From Clostridia bacterium (GTDB taxonomy: Bacteria > Bacillota > Clostridia > TANB77 > UBA1234), in NCBI GenBank assembly GCA_017469565.1, contig JAFUGC010000011.1:1-45872 (forward strand): a stretch of DNA of 45,872 bases, given 5' to 3'. Shown here one piece after another: positions 8,430 to 17,098 of the stretch. Position numbers and translations under genes: made by a program. Positions within the stretch are counted from its first letter, which is position 1. Every line of letters starts with the position of its first letter. Below the pieces are notes generated by a model. That model was given only the letters and a program-made list of their open reading frames with translations. It was not told where the DNA came from and made no database searches.

Positions 8430-9257
8430 TTACCTAACTTCTATAATTTCATTATCACCACTTGAACTTGAATCTTCAACTACAGGATTAAAATCAAATG
8501 TTTCAAATCTTCTTAAGAATGTAAACATTTCTGCATAAGTTAAATTTTTATCGAGCCATAAGTCACCATCATATCCAATCAAAACTCCAGACTCATTAAA
8601 TTCCGTTATGATAGCTTCTTGTGATAAAGTTCTATTCGACAATAAACTAAACATCAAAACAAGAAATTCTCTTCTCGTAATATCACCAAAATATGGTCTT
8701 ATATTATATCTGATTAGTTCACTATATTTAGTAGGCTTAATACGAGCTAACACATAAGTTCTATATGAATAATCATCAATTAATGTTGCTGCTTTGTATC
8801 TTGCAATATCCATATAAAGATGCATATCTTTCAAATTATCTCTTGTTAATAAACTTTTTTGATCATCTAATGTTTTGTCTATATGATTGATGTAAGTATC
8901 AACAATTCTGTACTCTGCCGGTGTTAAAGAAGTTCTGCTGATGTAAGAATCAATCTCAGACACAATTCCACCTAGTGCCTTATTAAAACTATTAAGGGAA
9001 CTAACATTTTGAATGACTCCATTTTTTGGTGTTACCTCTTTATAGTGCAAGTAATTTATTAAAATAGTATAAAAATTTTCATGAGAAACTTTATTGTTCA
9101 GCGCCGAAGTACTCGCCATGGAAGTTATTCTTCTTTCGCGTGCCCACTCATAACCAGGCGTTCCCCACCATGCAGCAAACACACTTGTTGAAAACATTGA
9201 AATAAGTATTGTTAAGACTATAACAGCCTTTATTCTCTTTGAACCGTTTTTTTTCAT
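8430..9257 (-). CDS. Secreted protein with S-layer-homology-like motifs
   Basis: This is the first gene of the pilus operon. The start at 9257 is chosen because AAGGTG sits seven bases before that ATG. An earlier in-frame ATG at 9275 has no site. A signal peptide (KRIKAVIVLTILISMFSTSVFA) is followed by YEWARERRIT and by later segments ITRREFLVLMFSLLSNR and NLTYAEMFTFLRRF. These resemble SLH repeats, which bind cell-wall polymers in Gram-positive bacteria. The match is by eye and the repeats are degenerate. A wall-anchoring or wall-passage role for the pilus is plausible from context only. Confidence 0.65.
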   Translation of the reverse strand: MKKNGSKRIKAVIVLTILISMFSTSVFAAWWGTPGYEWARERRITSMASTSALNNKVSHENFYTILINYLHYKEVTPKNGVIQNVSSLNSFNKALGGIVSEIDSYISRTSLTPAEYRIVDTYINHIDKTLDDQKSLLTRDNLKDMHLYMDIARYKAATLIDDYSYRTYVLARIKPTKYSELIRYNIRPYFGDITRREFLVLMFSLLSNRTLSQEAIITEFNESGVLIGYDGDLWLDKNLTYAEMFTFLRRFETFDFNPVVEDSSSSGDNEIIEVR

Positions 9258-9381
9258 TATTTCACACCTTTTCAAGTAAATTTTACATACACATCATACA
9301 AGGTCAATTTCCCGTAAACGCAGGAAACTGAATACCTTCTTTTAAATCTACATACATTCTATCTGTTTACTTTTTAAATAG

Positions 9382-9427
9382 CAACCCCTGTTGCTAAATT
9401 GTAAAGAGAATGTAACAGAAATGTAAC
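9382..9427 (-). promoter_or_regulatory. Activator-type promoter region of the pilus operon
   Basis: Three TGTTACA/TTTACA half-sites occur on the minus strand at 9427-9422, 9416-9411 and 9405-9400, exactly 11 bases apart. The third doubles as a -35 box. An inverted repeat AGCAAC-AGGG-GTTGCT lies between it and a weak -10. This is the arrangement of tandem sites for OmpR/PhoP-type response regulators. Confidence 0.5.
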
Positions 9428-9517
9428 ATTGATTAGAAGTTACTCCTGAAATTAATTTTTTCCAGTCTCATATCAATTTATACTGAATCAAAAAAATTTT
9501 TAAAAAGAAACGAACGC

Positions 9518-9580
9518 GGGCTGGAGAAAGAAAAAAGGAGTTGATAGAATCTGTCAACCCCTTTTTTCTTTCTCCAGCCC
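9518..9580 (-). terminator. Long hairpin terminator after ileS
   Basis: The sequence is a near-perfect inverted repeat with 27-base arms (one mismatch) starting GGGCTGGAGAAAG, and a 9-base loop. On the minus strand a T-rich tract (TTCGTTTCTTTTT) follows. It separates ileS from the pilus operon. Confidence 0.75.
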
Positions 9581-9603
9581 TAATCTATTAGCCTTTTTCC
9601 ATA

Positions 9604-12600
9604 TTATTTTCGAATCAATTTAATCTTAACCTTCTCTCCATTAATATCTAGCTCATTTTCTCCTTCGCCCGAAACGATGAGATCCGCAAGTGTTTCATCT
9701 GAAATTTGTTCTTTATTATTCTCTATAATTTCTGCTAATCTTTCATTATTAGAATAATAAATTTCAATATGATTTTGCACCTCAAATCCAGATTCTTTTC
9801 TTAGATTTTGTATCTTAGAAATTAGTTCCCTAACAAATCCTTCTTCTATTAATTCTGGTGTTAGCTCTATGTCTAGTACAACTGTCAGATTATCTTCCAT
9901 AGCAGAAATATATTTTTCCGATTTTGCAGTTTCAATTAGTAAATCTTCTTCATGAAGCTCCACTTTTGCATCCCCAATCTCAAGTGTTAAAACGCCTTTG
10001 CCCCTAAGCTCGGCAACAAATTCTGTTCCATTTCCGCCGCGTAGCACTTCATTTATCTTAGGAAGAATTGCTCCATATTTTGGTCCTACAGTTTTTAGGT
10101 TTGGCTTTACATTATATGAAACAAATTTGCTAACGTCTTGCATGAATTCTATTTCTTTTACATTTAATTCTTCCTTAATAATATAATGATATTTTTCATC
10201 TAATGTTTCCTTTGTTCCCACATAAGCTTTCGATAATACCTGTCTGTTTTTCATGTTCGATACATTTCTGCATGCTCTTCCAAGAGTTACAATCCTTAAA
10301 ACTTTTTCCATACTTTCTTCTAATTCTTGATCAATCATGCTTTCGTCAGCCACTGGAAAATCACATAGATGAATACTTTCTGGTGCATCTTTGTCAAGAT
10401 TTGTCACTAAGTTTTGATAAATCTCTTCTGTCATGAACGGTACAAATGGTGCTGATACTTTTGCAAGTGTTACCAAGCAGGTATATAGAGTCATATATGC
10501 ATTGATTTTATCTTGCTCCATTCCACTTCCCCAGAATCTGTCTCTACATCTTCTGACATACCAGTTAGAAAGTTCATCTGTGAAGTCTTGAATCAATCTT
10601 GCACTTTCCGTAATTTTGTATTCTGTCATTCCAGCATCTACTTCTTTAATTAGTGTGTTTAATTTTGATAGTACCCATTTATCCATCTGGGATAGTTTAT
10701 CATATTCTAGCTTATAATTTGTTGGATTAAACTTATCAATCTCTGCATACAAAACATAGAATGCATAAGTGTTCCAGAATGTACCGATAAATTTTCTTTG
10801 ATATTCACTAATTCCTTCTGGATAGAATCTTGTTGGAAGCCATGGTGCTGAGCTTGCACAGAAATACCATCTTACCGCATCGGCTCCTTGTTTGTCTAAT
10901 ACTTCAAATGGGTCTACTACATTTCCTTTATGCTTACTCATCTTTAATCCATCTTTATCTTGCACATGGCCTAATACTAAGCAGTTTTCAAAAGGAGATT
11001 TATCAAATAACAATGTGGAAATTGCCATTAAAGTATAGAACCATCCTCTTGTTTGGTCAATGGCCTCACTAATAAACTGTGCTGGGAAATGTTTTTCAAA
11101 TAATTCTTTATTTTCAAATGGATAGTGATATTGTGCAAAAGGCATTGAACCCGAGTCAAACCAGCAGTCAATTACTTCTGAAGTTCTTCTCATCTCTCCT
11201 CCACACTTTTCGCATTTTAATTTGATTGGATCTAAGTATGGTTTGTGAAGTTCCACATTTTCTGGAACGGCATCTCCACCAAGTTCTTTTAGTTCTGCTC
11301 TGCTACCTATCACATGATAGTGACCACATTCCTTGCATTCCCATACCGGAAGCGGTGTTCCCCAATATCTTGAACGTGACAATCCCCAGTCAATAACATT
11401 TTCAAGAAAGTTTCCAAAACGACCGTCCTTAATGTTTTCAGGCATCCAATTGACAGTATTATTATTGGCAACTAATCTATCTCTTAGCGCAGACATTTTG
11501 ATAAACCAGGTATCTGTTGCATAATATAGAAGTGGCGTATCACATCTCCAGCAGAATGGATAAGAATGTTCATAAGGAAGTGCTGCAAATAATAAGCCTC
11601 TTTCTTTTAAATCACTTAAAACAAGCTTGTCTGCATCTTTTACAAAAGTACCAGCCCACTCGCCTGTTTCCTTAGTATAATTTCCTTGTTTATCTACTAA
11701 TTGTAAGAATGGTAAGTCATTATCTTTTCCCACTCTGGAGTCATCCTCACCAAATGCTGGTGCAATATGAACCACACCAGTACCATCCGTAAGTGTAACG
11801 TAACCATCTGCTACTACAAAATATGCTTTTTTATTTACTACATTAGAATAATCATAAAGTGGTTCATATTCAGTTCCATATAAATCATTTCCTACGCATT
11901 TTCTAATCACTTCATATTCTTCTGAAATTACGGAAGGAATTAGCGCTTCTGCAAGGATATATTTTTCTCCGCTTGCCACTTTAATTTCCGCATAAGTATC
12001 CTTAGGGCTTACGCAAAGAGCAACGTTAGATGGAAGTGTCCATGGAGTGGTTGTCCAAGCCAAAATATATGTATTTTCAGTACCTTTTACTTTAAACTTA
12101 GCAATACAAGATGTTTCTTTGACATCTTTATAGCCTTGCGCAACTTCATGTGATGATAAAGCTGTGCCACATCTAGGGCAGTAAGGAACAATCTTATGCC
12201 CTTTATATAAAAGGCCCTTTTCATTAATTGTTTTTAATGCCCACCATTCTGATTCAATGTAGTCATCATGGTAAGTAACATAAGGATCATCCATATCAGC
12301 CCAAAAGCCTACGCGGTCACTCATTACCTCCCATTCGTGTTTATATTTCCAAACGCTTTCTTTACACTGTTTAATGAATGGTTCCACACCATATTCTTCA
12401 ATTTGAGGCTTTCCGCTAATGCCTAGCATTTTTTCTACCTCAAGTTCCACAGGAAGACCATGTGTATCCCAACCAGCCTTTCTTGGTACTTCATAGCCTT
12501 TCATTGTCCAGAATCTTGGAATCACATCTTTAAATACACGAGTTTCAATATGACCAATATGTGGCTTTCCATTCGCCGTAGGAGGGCCATCATAAAACAT

Positions 12601-12765
12601 GAAAGTTTTATGCCCTTCCCTAGTCTTCATACTCTTTTTGAAGATATCATTCTTCTTCCAAAACTCTGTTACCTGTTTTTCTCTTTCTACAAAGTTTAAA
12701 TCTGTAGAAACCTTTTTGTACATGGATTCTTCAGTTTTTGTTCCGTTTGTTGTGTTTTCACACAT
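9604..12765 (-). CDS. ileS: Isoleucyl-tRNA synthetase, IleS2-like clade
   Basis: This enzyme charges tRNA-Ile. The class I signature is GKPHIGH (about residues 70-76), and the second signature is KMSKHKGN near 610. A CP1 editing domain lies between them, with a tRNA-binding and a C-terminal domain after. The 1053-residue length, the TANGKPHIGHIETRVFKD block and the KMSKH spelling (not KMSKS) fit the type 2, eukaryote-like IleRS clade that tolerates mupirocin. That is known for the clade and untested here. The ATG follows AAAGGAG by nine bases. An isoleucine T-box leader precedes it, so expression should rise when uncharged tRNA-Ile accumulates. Confidence 0.95.
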   Translation of the reverse strand: MCENTTNGTKTEESMYKKVSTDLNFVEREKQVTEFWKKNDIFKKSMKTREGHKTFMFYDGPPTANGKPHIGHIETRVFKDVIPRFWTMKGYEVPRKAGWDTHGLPVELEVEKMLGISGKPQIEEYGVEPFIKQCKESVWKYKHEWEVMSDRVGFWADMDDPYVTYHDDYIESEWWALKTINEKGLLYKGHKIVPYCPRCGTALSSHEVAQGYKDVKETSCIAKFKVKGTENTYILAWTTTPWTLPSNVALCVSPKDTYAEIKVASGEKYILAEALIPSVISEEYEVIRKCVGNDLYGTEYEPLYDYSNVVNKKAYFVVADGYVTLTDGTGVVHIAPAFGEDDSRVGKDNDLPFLQLVDKQGNYTKETGEWAGTFVKDADKLVLSDLKERGLLFAALPYEHSYPFCWRCDTPLLYYATDTWFIKMSALRDRLVANNNTVNWMPENIKDGRFGNFLENVIDWGLSRSRYWGTPLPVWECKECGHYHVIGSRAELKELGGDAVPENVELHKPYLDPIKLKCEKCGGEMRRTSEVIDCWFDSGSMPFAQYHYPFENKELFEKHFPAQFISEAIDQTRGWFYTLMAISTLLFDKSPFENCLVLGHVQDKDGLKMSKHKGNVVDPFEVLDKQGADAVRWYFCASSAPWLPTRFYPEGISEYQRKFIGTFWNTYAFYVLYAEIDKFNPTNYKLEYDKLSQMDKWVLSKLNTLIKEVDAGMTEYKITESARLIQDFTDELSNWYVRRCRDRFWGSGMEQDKINAYMTLYTCLVTLAKVSAPFVPFMTEEIYQNLVTNLDKDAPESIHLCDFPVADESMIDQELEESMEKVLRIVTLGRACRNVSNMKNRQVLSKAYVGTKETLDEKYHYIIKEELNVKEIEFMQDVSKFVSYNVKPNLKTVGPKYGAILPKINEVLRGGNGTEFVAELRGKGVLTLEIGDAKVELHEEDLLIETAKSEKYISAMEDNLTVVLDIELTPELIEEGFVRELISKIQNLRKESGFEVQNHIEIYYSNNERLAEIIENNKEQISDETLADLIVSGEGENELDINGEKVKIKLIRK

Positions 12766-12844
12766 TTTAAATTACTCCTTTCCTTTTATATAAATTTTAT
12801 TTTTATCAAAATGAAATGTAATATCAAACAACATACCATCTCCC

Positions 12845-13150
12845 TAAAAAAAGCACCTTACCCCAATGTTTGGGATAAAGTGCTAGAACCTAACTTTATT
12901 TTATAAACCACCCACATACCATCATACGTGCCCGCTGTAACGTGCAGGATACGTGAATACTTAATGGTCTAGAAATAGACTTTCAGTATTCAAGCTCAAA
13001 GGTGATTTTCAAAATACCAACCGCTATGGAACTTTCAGCATTTGTTCCACTCTCTGAAACTTTATGGTAAATCTACTGTCCTTTTCAAAGCTTTTCTTGT
13101 CATATTACTCTGTCATGATTGGATTATTTCCATTGATTCCTCAATCAACA
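12845..13150 (-). promoter_or_regulatory. T-box leader (isoleucine) upstream of ileS
   Basis: On the minus strand the leader has the conserved AGAGAGTGG...GCTGAAAG distal stem I block (13055-13033). The likely specifier codon AUC sits in GAAAATCACC (13006-13004). A less conserved GGGTGGTTT element could pair with the tRNA acceptor end. The terminator is AGCACTTTATCCC/GGGGTAAGGTGCT followed by seven T (12884-12846). Specifier and gene agree on isoleucine. Confidence 0.85.
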
Positions 13151-13156
13151 GAGATT

Positions 13157-13184
13157 ATTATATCACATTTCTTTCATTTGTAAA
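13157..13184 (-). promoter_or_regulatory. Promoter of the T-box/ileS transcript
   Basis: TTTACA (13184-13179), a 16-base spacer and TATAAT (13162-13157), preceded by an extended -10 TGA. Confidence 0.7.
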
Positions 13185-13212
13185 TACCAAAAATATGAAT
13201 TCCAAAATCATA

Positions 13213-13238
13213 AATAAAGGACCCACTTGCGTGGGCCC
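13213..13238 (-). terminator. Terminator of the small gene 13244-13618
   Basis: On the minus strand GGGCCCAC-GCAA-GTGGGTCC is followed by TTTATTTATG, immediately after the stop codon. Confidence 0.75.
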
Positions 13239-13243
13239 TGTCT

Positions 13244-13618
13244 CTACATCATTTGCACAATGTAGAGATTGTTCTGGGTGGAAACCATGTAGAGGTCTCC
13301 AAATTTTACTACCGTCTTAACGGTACTGGTAGTACAGTCAATCTGGCAAATGCCACCATGCCCATCCGAAAGGATACGCGTACAAGGCAGACGCGTGCCA
13401 ACCACTGGCACAAACGTACTCATTGCCATAAAGGCATTGACCGCATCAAACCAGTTAGCATCAAACCATCCTTCAATGCCTTTGAGCTTGAGAATGGTTT
13501 GATAACCATACTTCGCTTCTTCCTCGACCAAATACATTTGACCAACCGTGAGTTCCAGCGGGGCAGTACAAACACAATGGCTGGACCGTCCTCCATTGTA
13601 CTTCACCATTTTGTTCAT
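13244..13618 (-). CDS. Small protein of unknown function, two SH3-like halves
   Basis: The 124-residue product is not recognised. The first half (LTVGQMYLVEEEAKYGYQTI then EGWFDANWF) resembles small SH3-like barrel proteins common in phages and Firmicutes. The second half ends TSTVKTVVKFGDLYMVSTQN, a pattern also seen in small orphan proteins. The start is ATG 13618, eight bases after GGAGG. The gene has its own promoter and terminator, so it is monocistronic. Its base composition is clearly more GC-rich than the surrounding genes, a trait shared with 27146-27376 and 27447-28304, which suggests separate origin. Confidence 0.65.
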   Translation of the reverse strand: MNKMVKYNGGRSSHCVCTAPLELTVGQMYLVEEEAKYGYQTILKLKGIEGWFDANWFDAVNAFMAMSTFVPVVGTRLPCTRILSDGHGGICQIDCTTSTVKTVVKFGDLYMVSTQNNLYIVQMM

Positions 13619-13704
13619 GCATTTTACCTCCAAAAATTATTTTTTACTTCATGTCATTCCCTATGATGTCTTAGAAGGTATAACAAAGAAGTAATTGCAC
13701 TACT

Positions 13705-13733
13705 ATTATATCATCACTTTACATAATATTCAA
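13705..13733 (-). promoter_or_regulatory. Promoter of gene 13244-13618
   Basis: TTGAAT (13733-13728), 17 bases, TATAAT (13710-13705) with TGA before the -10. The short leader contains a TTACTTC/GAAGTAA stem. Confidence 0.65.
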
Positions 13734-13741
13734 GTTTTTTC

Positions 13742-13776
13742 AAAAAAAGATGTTCCCTTTCAGGAACATCTTTTTC
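13742..13776 (-). terminator. Terminator of the OB-fold/ABC operon
   Basis: The minus-strand stem AGATGTTCC/GGAACATCT with a short loop is followed by seven T. Confidence 0.8.
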
Positions 13777-13779
13777 TCA

Positions 13780-15120
13780 TTATTTAATATATTTTGTAGC
13801 ATCGGCTCTATAAACCATCATTCCTGGTATCATTCCAGCAATCAAACTCAAGATAATGGTTACTAAAACCGCTATCCATTCACCACTTGCAACATAGAAC
13901 ATGTTTGCGTCCAAACCATAAGTAGCCGCAGTATAATTGCCAAGAATTCCAATAGCAATGTGTGCTACCACAAATCCAAGGACAGCCCCTGTTACCGCAA
14001 TGATAATGGCCTCTAGTAATATAATCTGAAAAACCGTTTTTCTATTAGCACCTAGTGCCCTTAAAATAGAAATATCTTTCATCTTTTCAAGCGATGAGGA
14101 AAGCATGGTGGTAAATAACATGATGATAGATAAAATCACCGCAATATACGCCACAATTCTTACAATTACACTTCCAATATCTAACGTATTTAAAAGTTTT
14201 CTAAGAGTAGCCGTTGGGTTAACAGCCTGAATATTAGAATCTTTTCCAAGTTCATTCATCAGCAAGTACTGCTCTGACAATCCCTTTGAGCGGACCAAAA
14301 GTGCCGTGATTAGCTTGGTAGAGTCCTCTTCCGAATAGGATTCTGATGATTTTCCATGAGAAGTTATCGCAGGTTTTTCTGCAGTTACTGCTGAAGACTC
14401 CACGCTTTCTTCCATCCTATCTTCTGTCACTTCTGCCTCAGGCACATCTATATGTTCTGTTTCAACATCAGCATCATGTTCCTCTTCATCATGATGTAAG
14501 CCATGAACTTCCCATAAGTTCTTAATATCTGTAAAAATTACCGTATCATTCGGTGTTTTAGTTTGTTCTAGAATTCCAACAACTTTATAATGAAAGTCTC
14601 CATGATCATGGTCACTTTCCCCAGCTTCCGTAAGTCCATGCGTACTCACAAAAGTATCCCCAATTTTTAAACCAGTAACTTTTGCAACTGTAGAGCCAAG
14701 CACTGCATCGCCCTCTTCTATGAATGCAGCTCCTTGTGCAAAATGATAGTTATCCGTATCCTCAAAGAATGCTGTTGAGGTTCCAATGATTCGATATCCC
14801 GAATAATTGTCTCCCATTCCAACAGGCACAACACTCTGAACTTTTATATTCTTTTGCAAATCTTCATAATAAGAGATATCAATATTAGCAATCGGATTAT
14901 CATAATAAAAGATAGTATTTAGTATCAACTGTGTTTCACTACCAGGTGCTCCAACAATGACATCGTAATAACTGGCATTCTTAATAATATTGGAATTTAA
15001 TTGCTCTGTAATATTTTCAACAGCAATAATTAATATGACACTAATCGCAATTGAAAAAATAGCAAGAAAATTTCTTAACTTTTTCGATAATATATTTGTT
15101 TTTACAAACTGAAAAATCAT
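13780..15120 (-). CDS. FtsX/MacB-type ABC permease with His/Asp-rich loops
   Basis: The 446-residue permease has one N-terminal membrane helix, a large extracytoplasmic domain of MacB_PCD type and three C-terminal helices (FtsX domain). Two clusters inside the outer domain are unusual: SDHDHGDFH near 165-175, and HGLHHDEEEHDADVETEH near 203-225, followed by an acidic Glu/Ser stretch. His/Asp clusters like these usually bind zinc or a similar metal. The gene follows its ATPase by 14 bases and ends the operon. Together with the upstream OB-fold protein, the set resembles the Zur-controlled zrg operons I recall from Vibrio. Zinc handling is therefore inferred, not shown. Confidence 0.8.
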   Translation of the reverse strand: MIFQFVKTNILSKKLRNFLAIFSIAISVILIIAVENITEQLNSNIIKNASYYDVIVGAPGSETQLILNTIFYYDNPIANIDISYYEDLQKNIKVQSVVPVGMGDNYSGYRIIGTSTAFFEDTDNYHFAQGAAFIEEGDAVLGSTVAKVTGLKIGDTFVSTHGLTEAGESDHDHGDFHYKVVGILEQTKTPNDTVIFTDIKNLWEVHGLHHDEEEHDADVETEHIDVPEAEVTEDRMEESVESSAVTAEKPAITSHGKSSESYSEEDSTKLITALLVRSKGLSEQYLLMNELGKDSNIQAVNPTATLRKLLNTLDIGSVIVRIVAYIAVILSIIMLFTTMLSSSLEKMKDISILRALGANRKTVFQIILLEAIIIAVTGAVLGFVVAHIAIGILGNYTAATYGLDANMFYVASGEWIAVLVTIILSLIAGMIPGMMVYRADATKYIK

Positions 15121-15134
15121 ACCTATTTCCTCCC

Positions 15135-15806
15135 CTATTTAATTGCCTCATTCATTTTCTCAATATCGATAACCTCATCAAACATATCTAATTGAGAATT
15201 ATTGTGTGTGATTACAATCAGGGTGGCATTTTTTTCACGAGCTATTTTCGTTAAAATTTCCATAATCTTTGTGCCATTTTTATAATCAAGATTACCGGTA
15301 GGCTCATCCGCCAAGATAATATCTGGTGCGTTAATAATACTGCGAGCAATGGCAACCCTTTGCTTTTCTCCTCCAGATAGCGTTTTTACTTTTTGATTGA
15401 TTTTTTCCTCAATTCCAACCTGCTTTAAAACATTCTTTGCCAAATCATTCATTTCTTTTTTGCTATAAGACTTTGAAAACGATAGTGGTAAAATCACATT
15501 TTGAAGCACCGTAAACTCATTAAACAAGTTAAAATCCTGAAAAATATAACCGATATGATTTGCTCTAAATAAATCTCTTTCACTTTCTTTTAGTGAGGTA
15601 ATATCCAAATCATTTACCTGTACAGACCCCTCTGTTGGAACAATCATACCCGAAATCAAATTAAATAGAGTGGTTTTTCCACTTCCAGAAGCGCCAACAA
15701 AAGCTACCTGTTTTCCTTCAGAAATATCTAATTCTTTTAGTTTCAAGGCCAAAATTTCTTGTCCATTATCGTTATATCTCATCTCAATATCTTTTAACTT
15801 AATCAT
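15135..15806 (-). CDS. ABC transporter ATPase, LolD/MacB type
   Basis: The 223-residue ATPase has Walker [10 protein letters not shown] (near 38-46), Q-loop FQDFN, signature [14 protein letters not shown], Walker [13 protein letters not shown] and the H-loop VITHN. The length and DEPTGNLD spelling match the MacB/LolD/FtsE group, which works with FtsX-type permeases in non-canonical, mechanotransmission transport. The next gene is such a permease. The ATG follows GAGGGGAT. Substrate cannot be read from this subunit. Confidence 0.9.
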   Translation of the reverse strand: MIKLKDIEMRYNDNGQEILALKLKELDISEGKQVAFVGASGSGKTTLFNLISGMIVPTEGSVQVNDLDITSLKESERDLFRANHIGYIFQDFNLFNEFTVLQNVILPLSFSKSYSKKEMNDLAKNVLKQVGIEEKINQKVKTLSGGEKQRVAIARSIINAPDIILADEPTGNLDYKNGTKIMEILTKIAREKNATLIVITHNNSQLDMFDEVIDIEKMNEAIK

Positions 15807-15847
15807 CCATATCCCCTCTAAATCAAGATATTTTTTGCACTTTTTTC

Positions 15848-16858
15848 TTATTCTCTAAGTTTATTGTTCCATGCTGTAAATGCATCATAAACTACTATGT
15901 TTTCTGAGTTAAGGGCCACTAACTTATCATATATCTCTTCTTTTTCTTCAACCGTTGTAGCAGCCTTTCCTTCTAATATGATTTCCGTAAATTTTTCCAT
16001 GACTGCAATCTGTTGATCAAAAATATCAATTAATTCACTATTAAGTTCTTTTAAGTCTTCACGTTCTGGCTCATAATAAGCAATAATTAATGGACACTCC
16101 TTAATGTAAATCAAATAACTTTCTATGTTCGTAAGTTCTGTACCATCCTCACTTGTAGTAGTTCCTCCTGCAAAATCACTTACAATTCCATCTACCACTG
16201 AAGCTTTTGTAGTTCCATAATCATACATATATTCTTCATTTGTTGCATATTCTATATCCATTTGTAATGTTTGCATATCAATAATCATATTAGCATTATT
16301 CAAATCTGCATACCACGCTTGAAGTTCTTTATCCGCATTTTCATCAATGATTTCCGTAACTTTATCTGCAATAATCCTACACTGAGTAGTATATTCTAGA
16401 GCATCTACTTTTTCGGCAACCTCAAGGGTTCCGCGAACTGTTACACCGTTTTCTGTATACTTAATTGCTCCACCATTTGCCATATAAACTGGAATAATTT
16501 CTAGTTTTGTAACATCACCTATTGCACAGAATGGGCATGAAACATAAGGTTGATTAACTAAATAAACATAGCTTTCATCTAACGGACTCTGCACTGCCAT
16601 GTATCCAGTAAGTTCTACCATTTCACCATTAAACGAATTAAAGGTGCTAGATACTGACTTAACCCCATTTCTTGTTTCATACATTTCACTAAACTTAATC
16701 TTTGAATACTTGCCCGTTTTCTCCGCAATTGTATATTTGAAATTTTGATACACAGAAACACCAACAATGGCGCAAATTGCAATAGCTACAAGTACAATAA
16801 GACTGGTAAGCTCATTATTCTTTCTTTTTTTATAACTTTTCTTCTTTTTCTTTGCCAT
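15848..16858 (-). CDS. Membrane-anchored OB-fold-like protein with CPFC motif
   Basis: The start at 16858 is set by GAGGAGG nine bases upstream. The longer frame to 16891 has none. After a Lys-rich head (MAKKKKKSYKKRKNNE) comes one transmembrane helix (about 16-38), then an outer domain of about 290 residues. The stretch VELTGYMAVQSP...YVSCPFCAIG (CPFC near 108) followed by VTVRGTLEVAEK resembles DUF3299-like OB-fold proteins that accompany MacB-type ABC systems. The two cysteines could bind metal or be redox-active. The C-terminal half is helical and unassigned. It is the first gene of a three-gene operon with the ATPase and the His-rich permease. Confidence 0.6.
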   Translation of the reverse strand: MAKKKKKSYKKRKNNELTSLIVLVAIAICAIVGVSVYQNFKYTIAEKTGKYSKIKFSEMYETRNGVKSVSSTFNSFNGEMVELTGYMAVQSPLDESYVYLVNQPYVSCPFCAIGDVTKLEIIPVYMANGGAIKYTENGVTVRGTLEVAEKVDALEYTTQCRIIADKVTEIIDENADKELQAWYADLNNANMIIDMQTLQMDIEYATNEEYMYDYGTTKASVVDGIVSDFAGGTTTSEDGTELTNIESYLIYIKECPLIIAYYEPEREDLKELNSELIDIFDQQIAVMEKFTEIILEGKAATTVEEKEEIYDKLVALNSENIVVYDAFTAWNNKLRE

Positions 16859-16881
16859 AATAACATCCTCCTCAAGAAAAC

Positions 16882-16910
16882 ATGATAGCATTTTGCTTTT
16901 ATGATTTCAA
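16882..16910 (-). promoter_or_regulatory. Candidate promoter of the OB-fold/ABC operon
   Basis: TTGAAA (16910-16905), 17 bases, TATCAT (16887-16882). It leaves only a very short leader before GAGGAGG. No Zur-like palindrome is evident by eye. Confidence 0.45.
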
Positions 16911-17039
16911 CAAATAATTTTTGGCTATTCTTCAAACCCTTGTCAAAAGTTAACCTCATCCAATTATGATTTTTTTGTGAACAAACAAGGACAACTTTTT
17001 TATCCGCTTTTGTGAATTCGAATGAACAATCAAGAAACA

Positions 17040-17075
17040 AAAAAGACGGGGGTTACACTTTTTCCTCCGTCCCTT
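17040..17075 (-). terminator. Terminator of gltX
   Basis: On the minus strand GGGACGGAGG pairs with CCCCCGTC across an A-rich loop and is followed by TTTTTTG, right after the gltX stop. Confidence 0.7.
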
Positions 17076-17098
17076 TTGTGTTAACTTTTTTAATTCTT

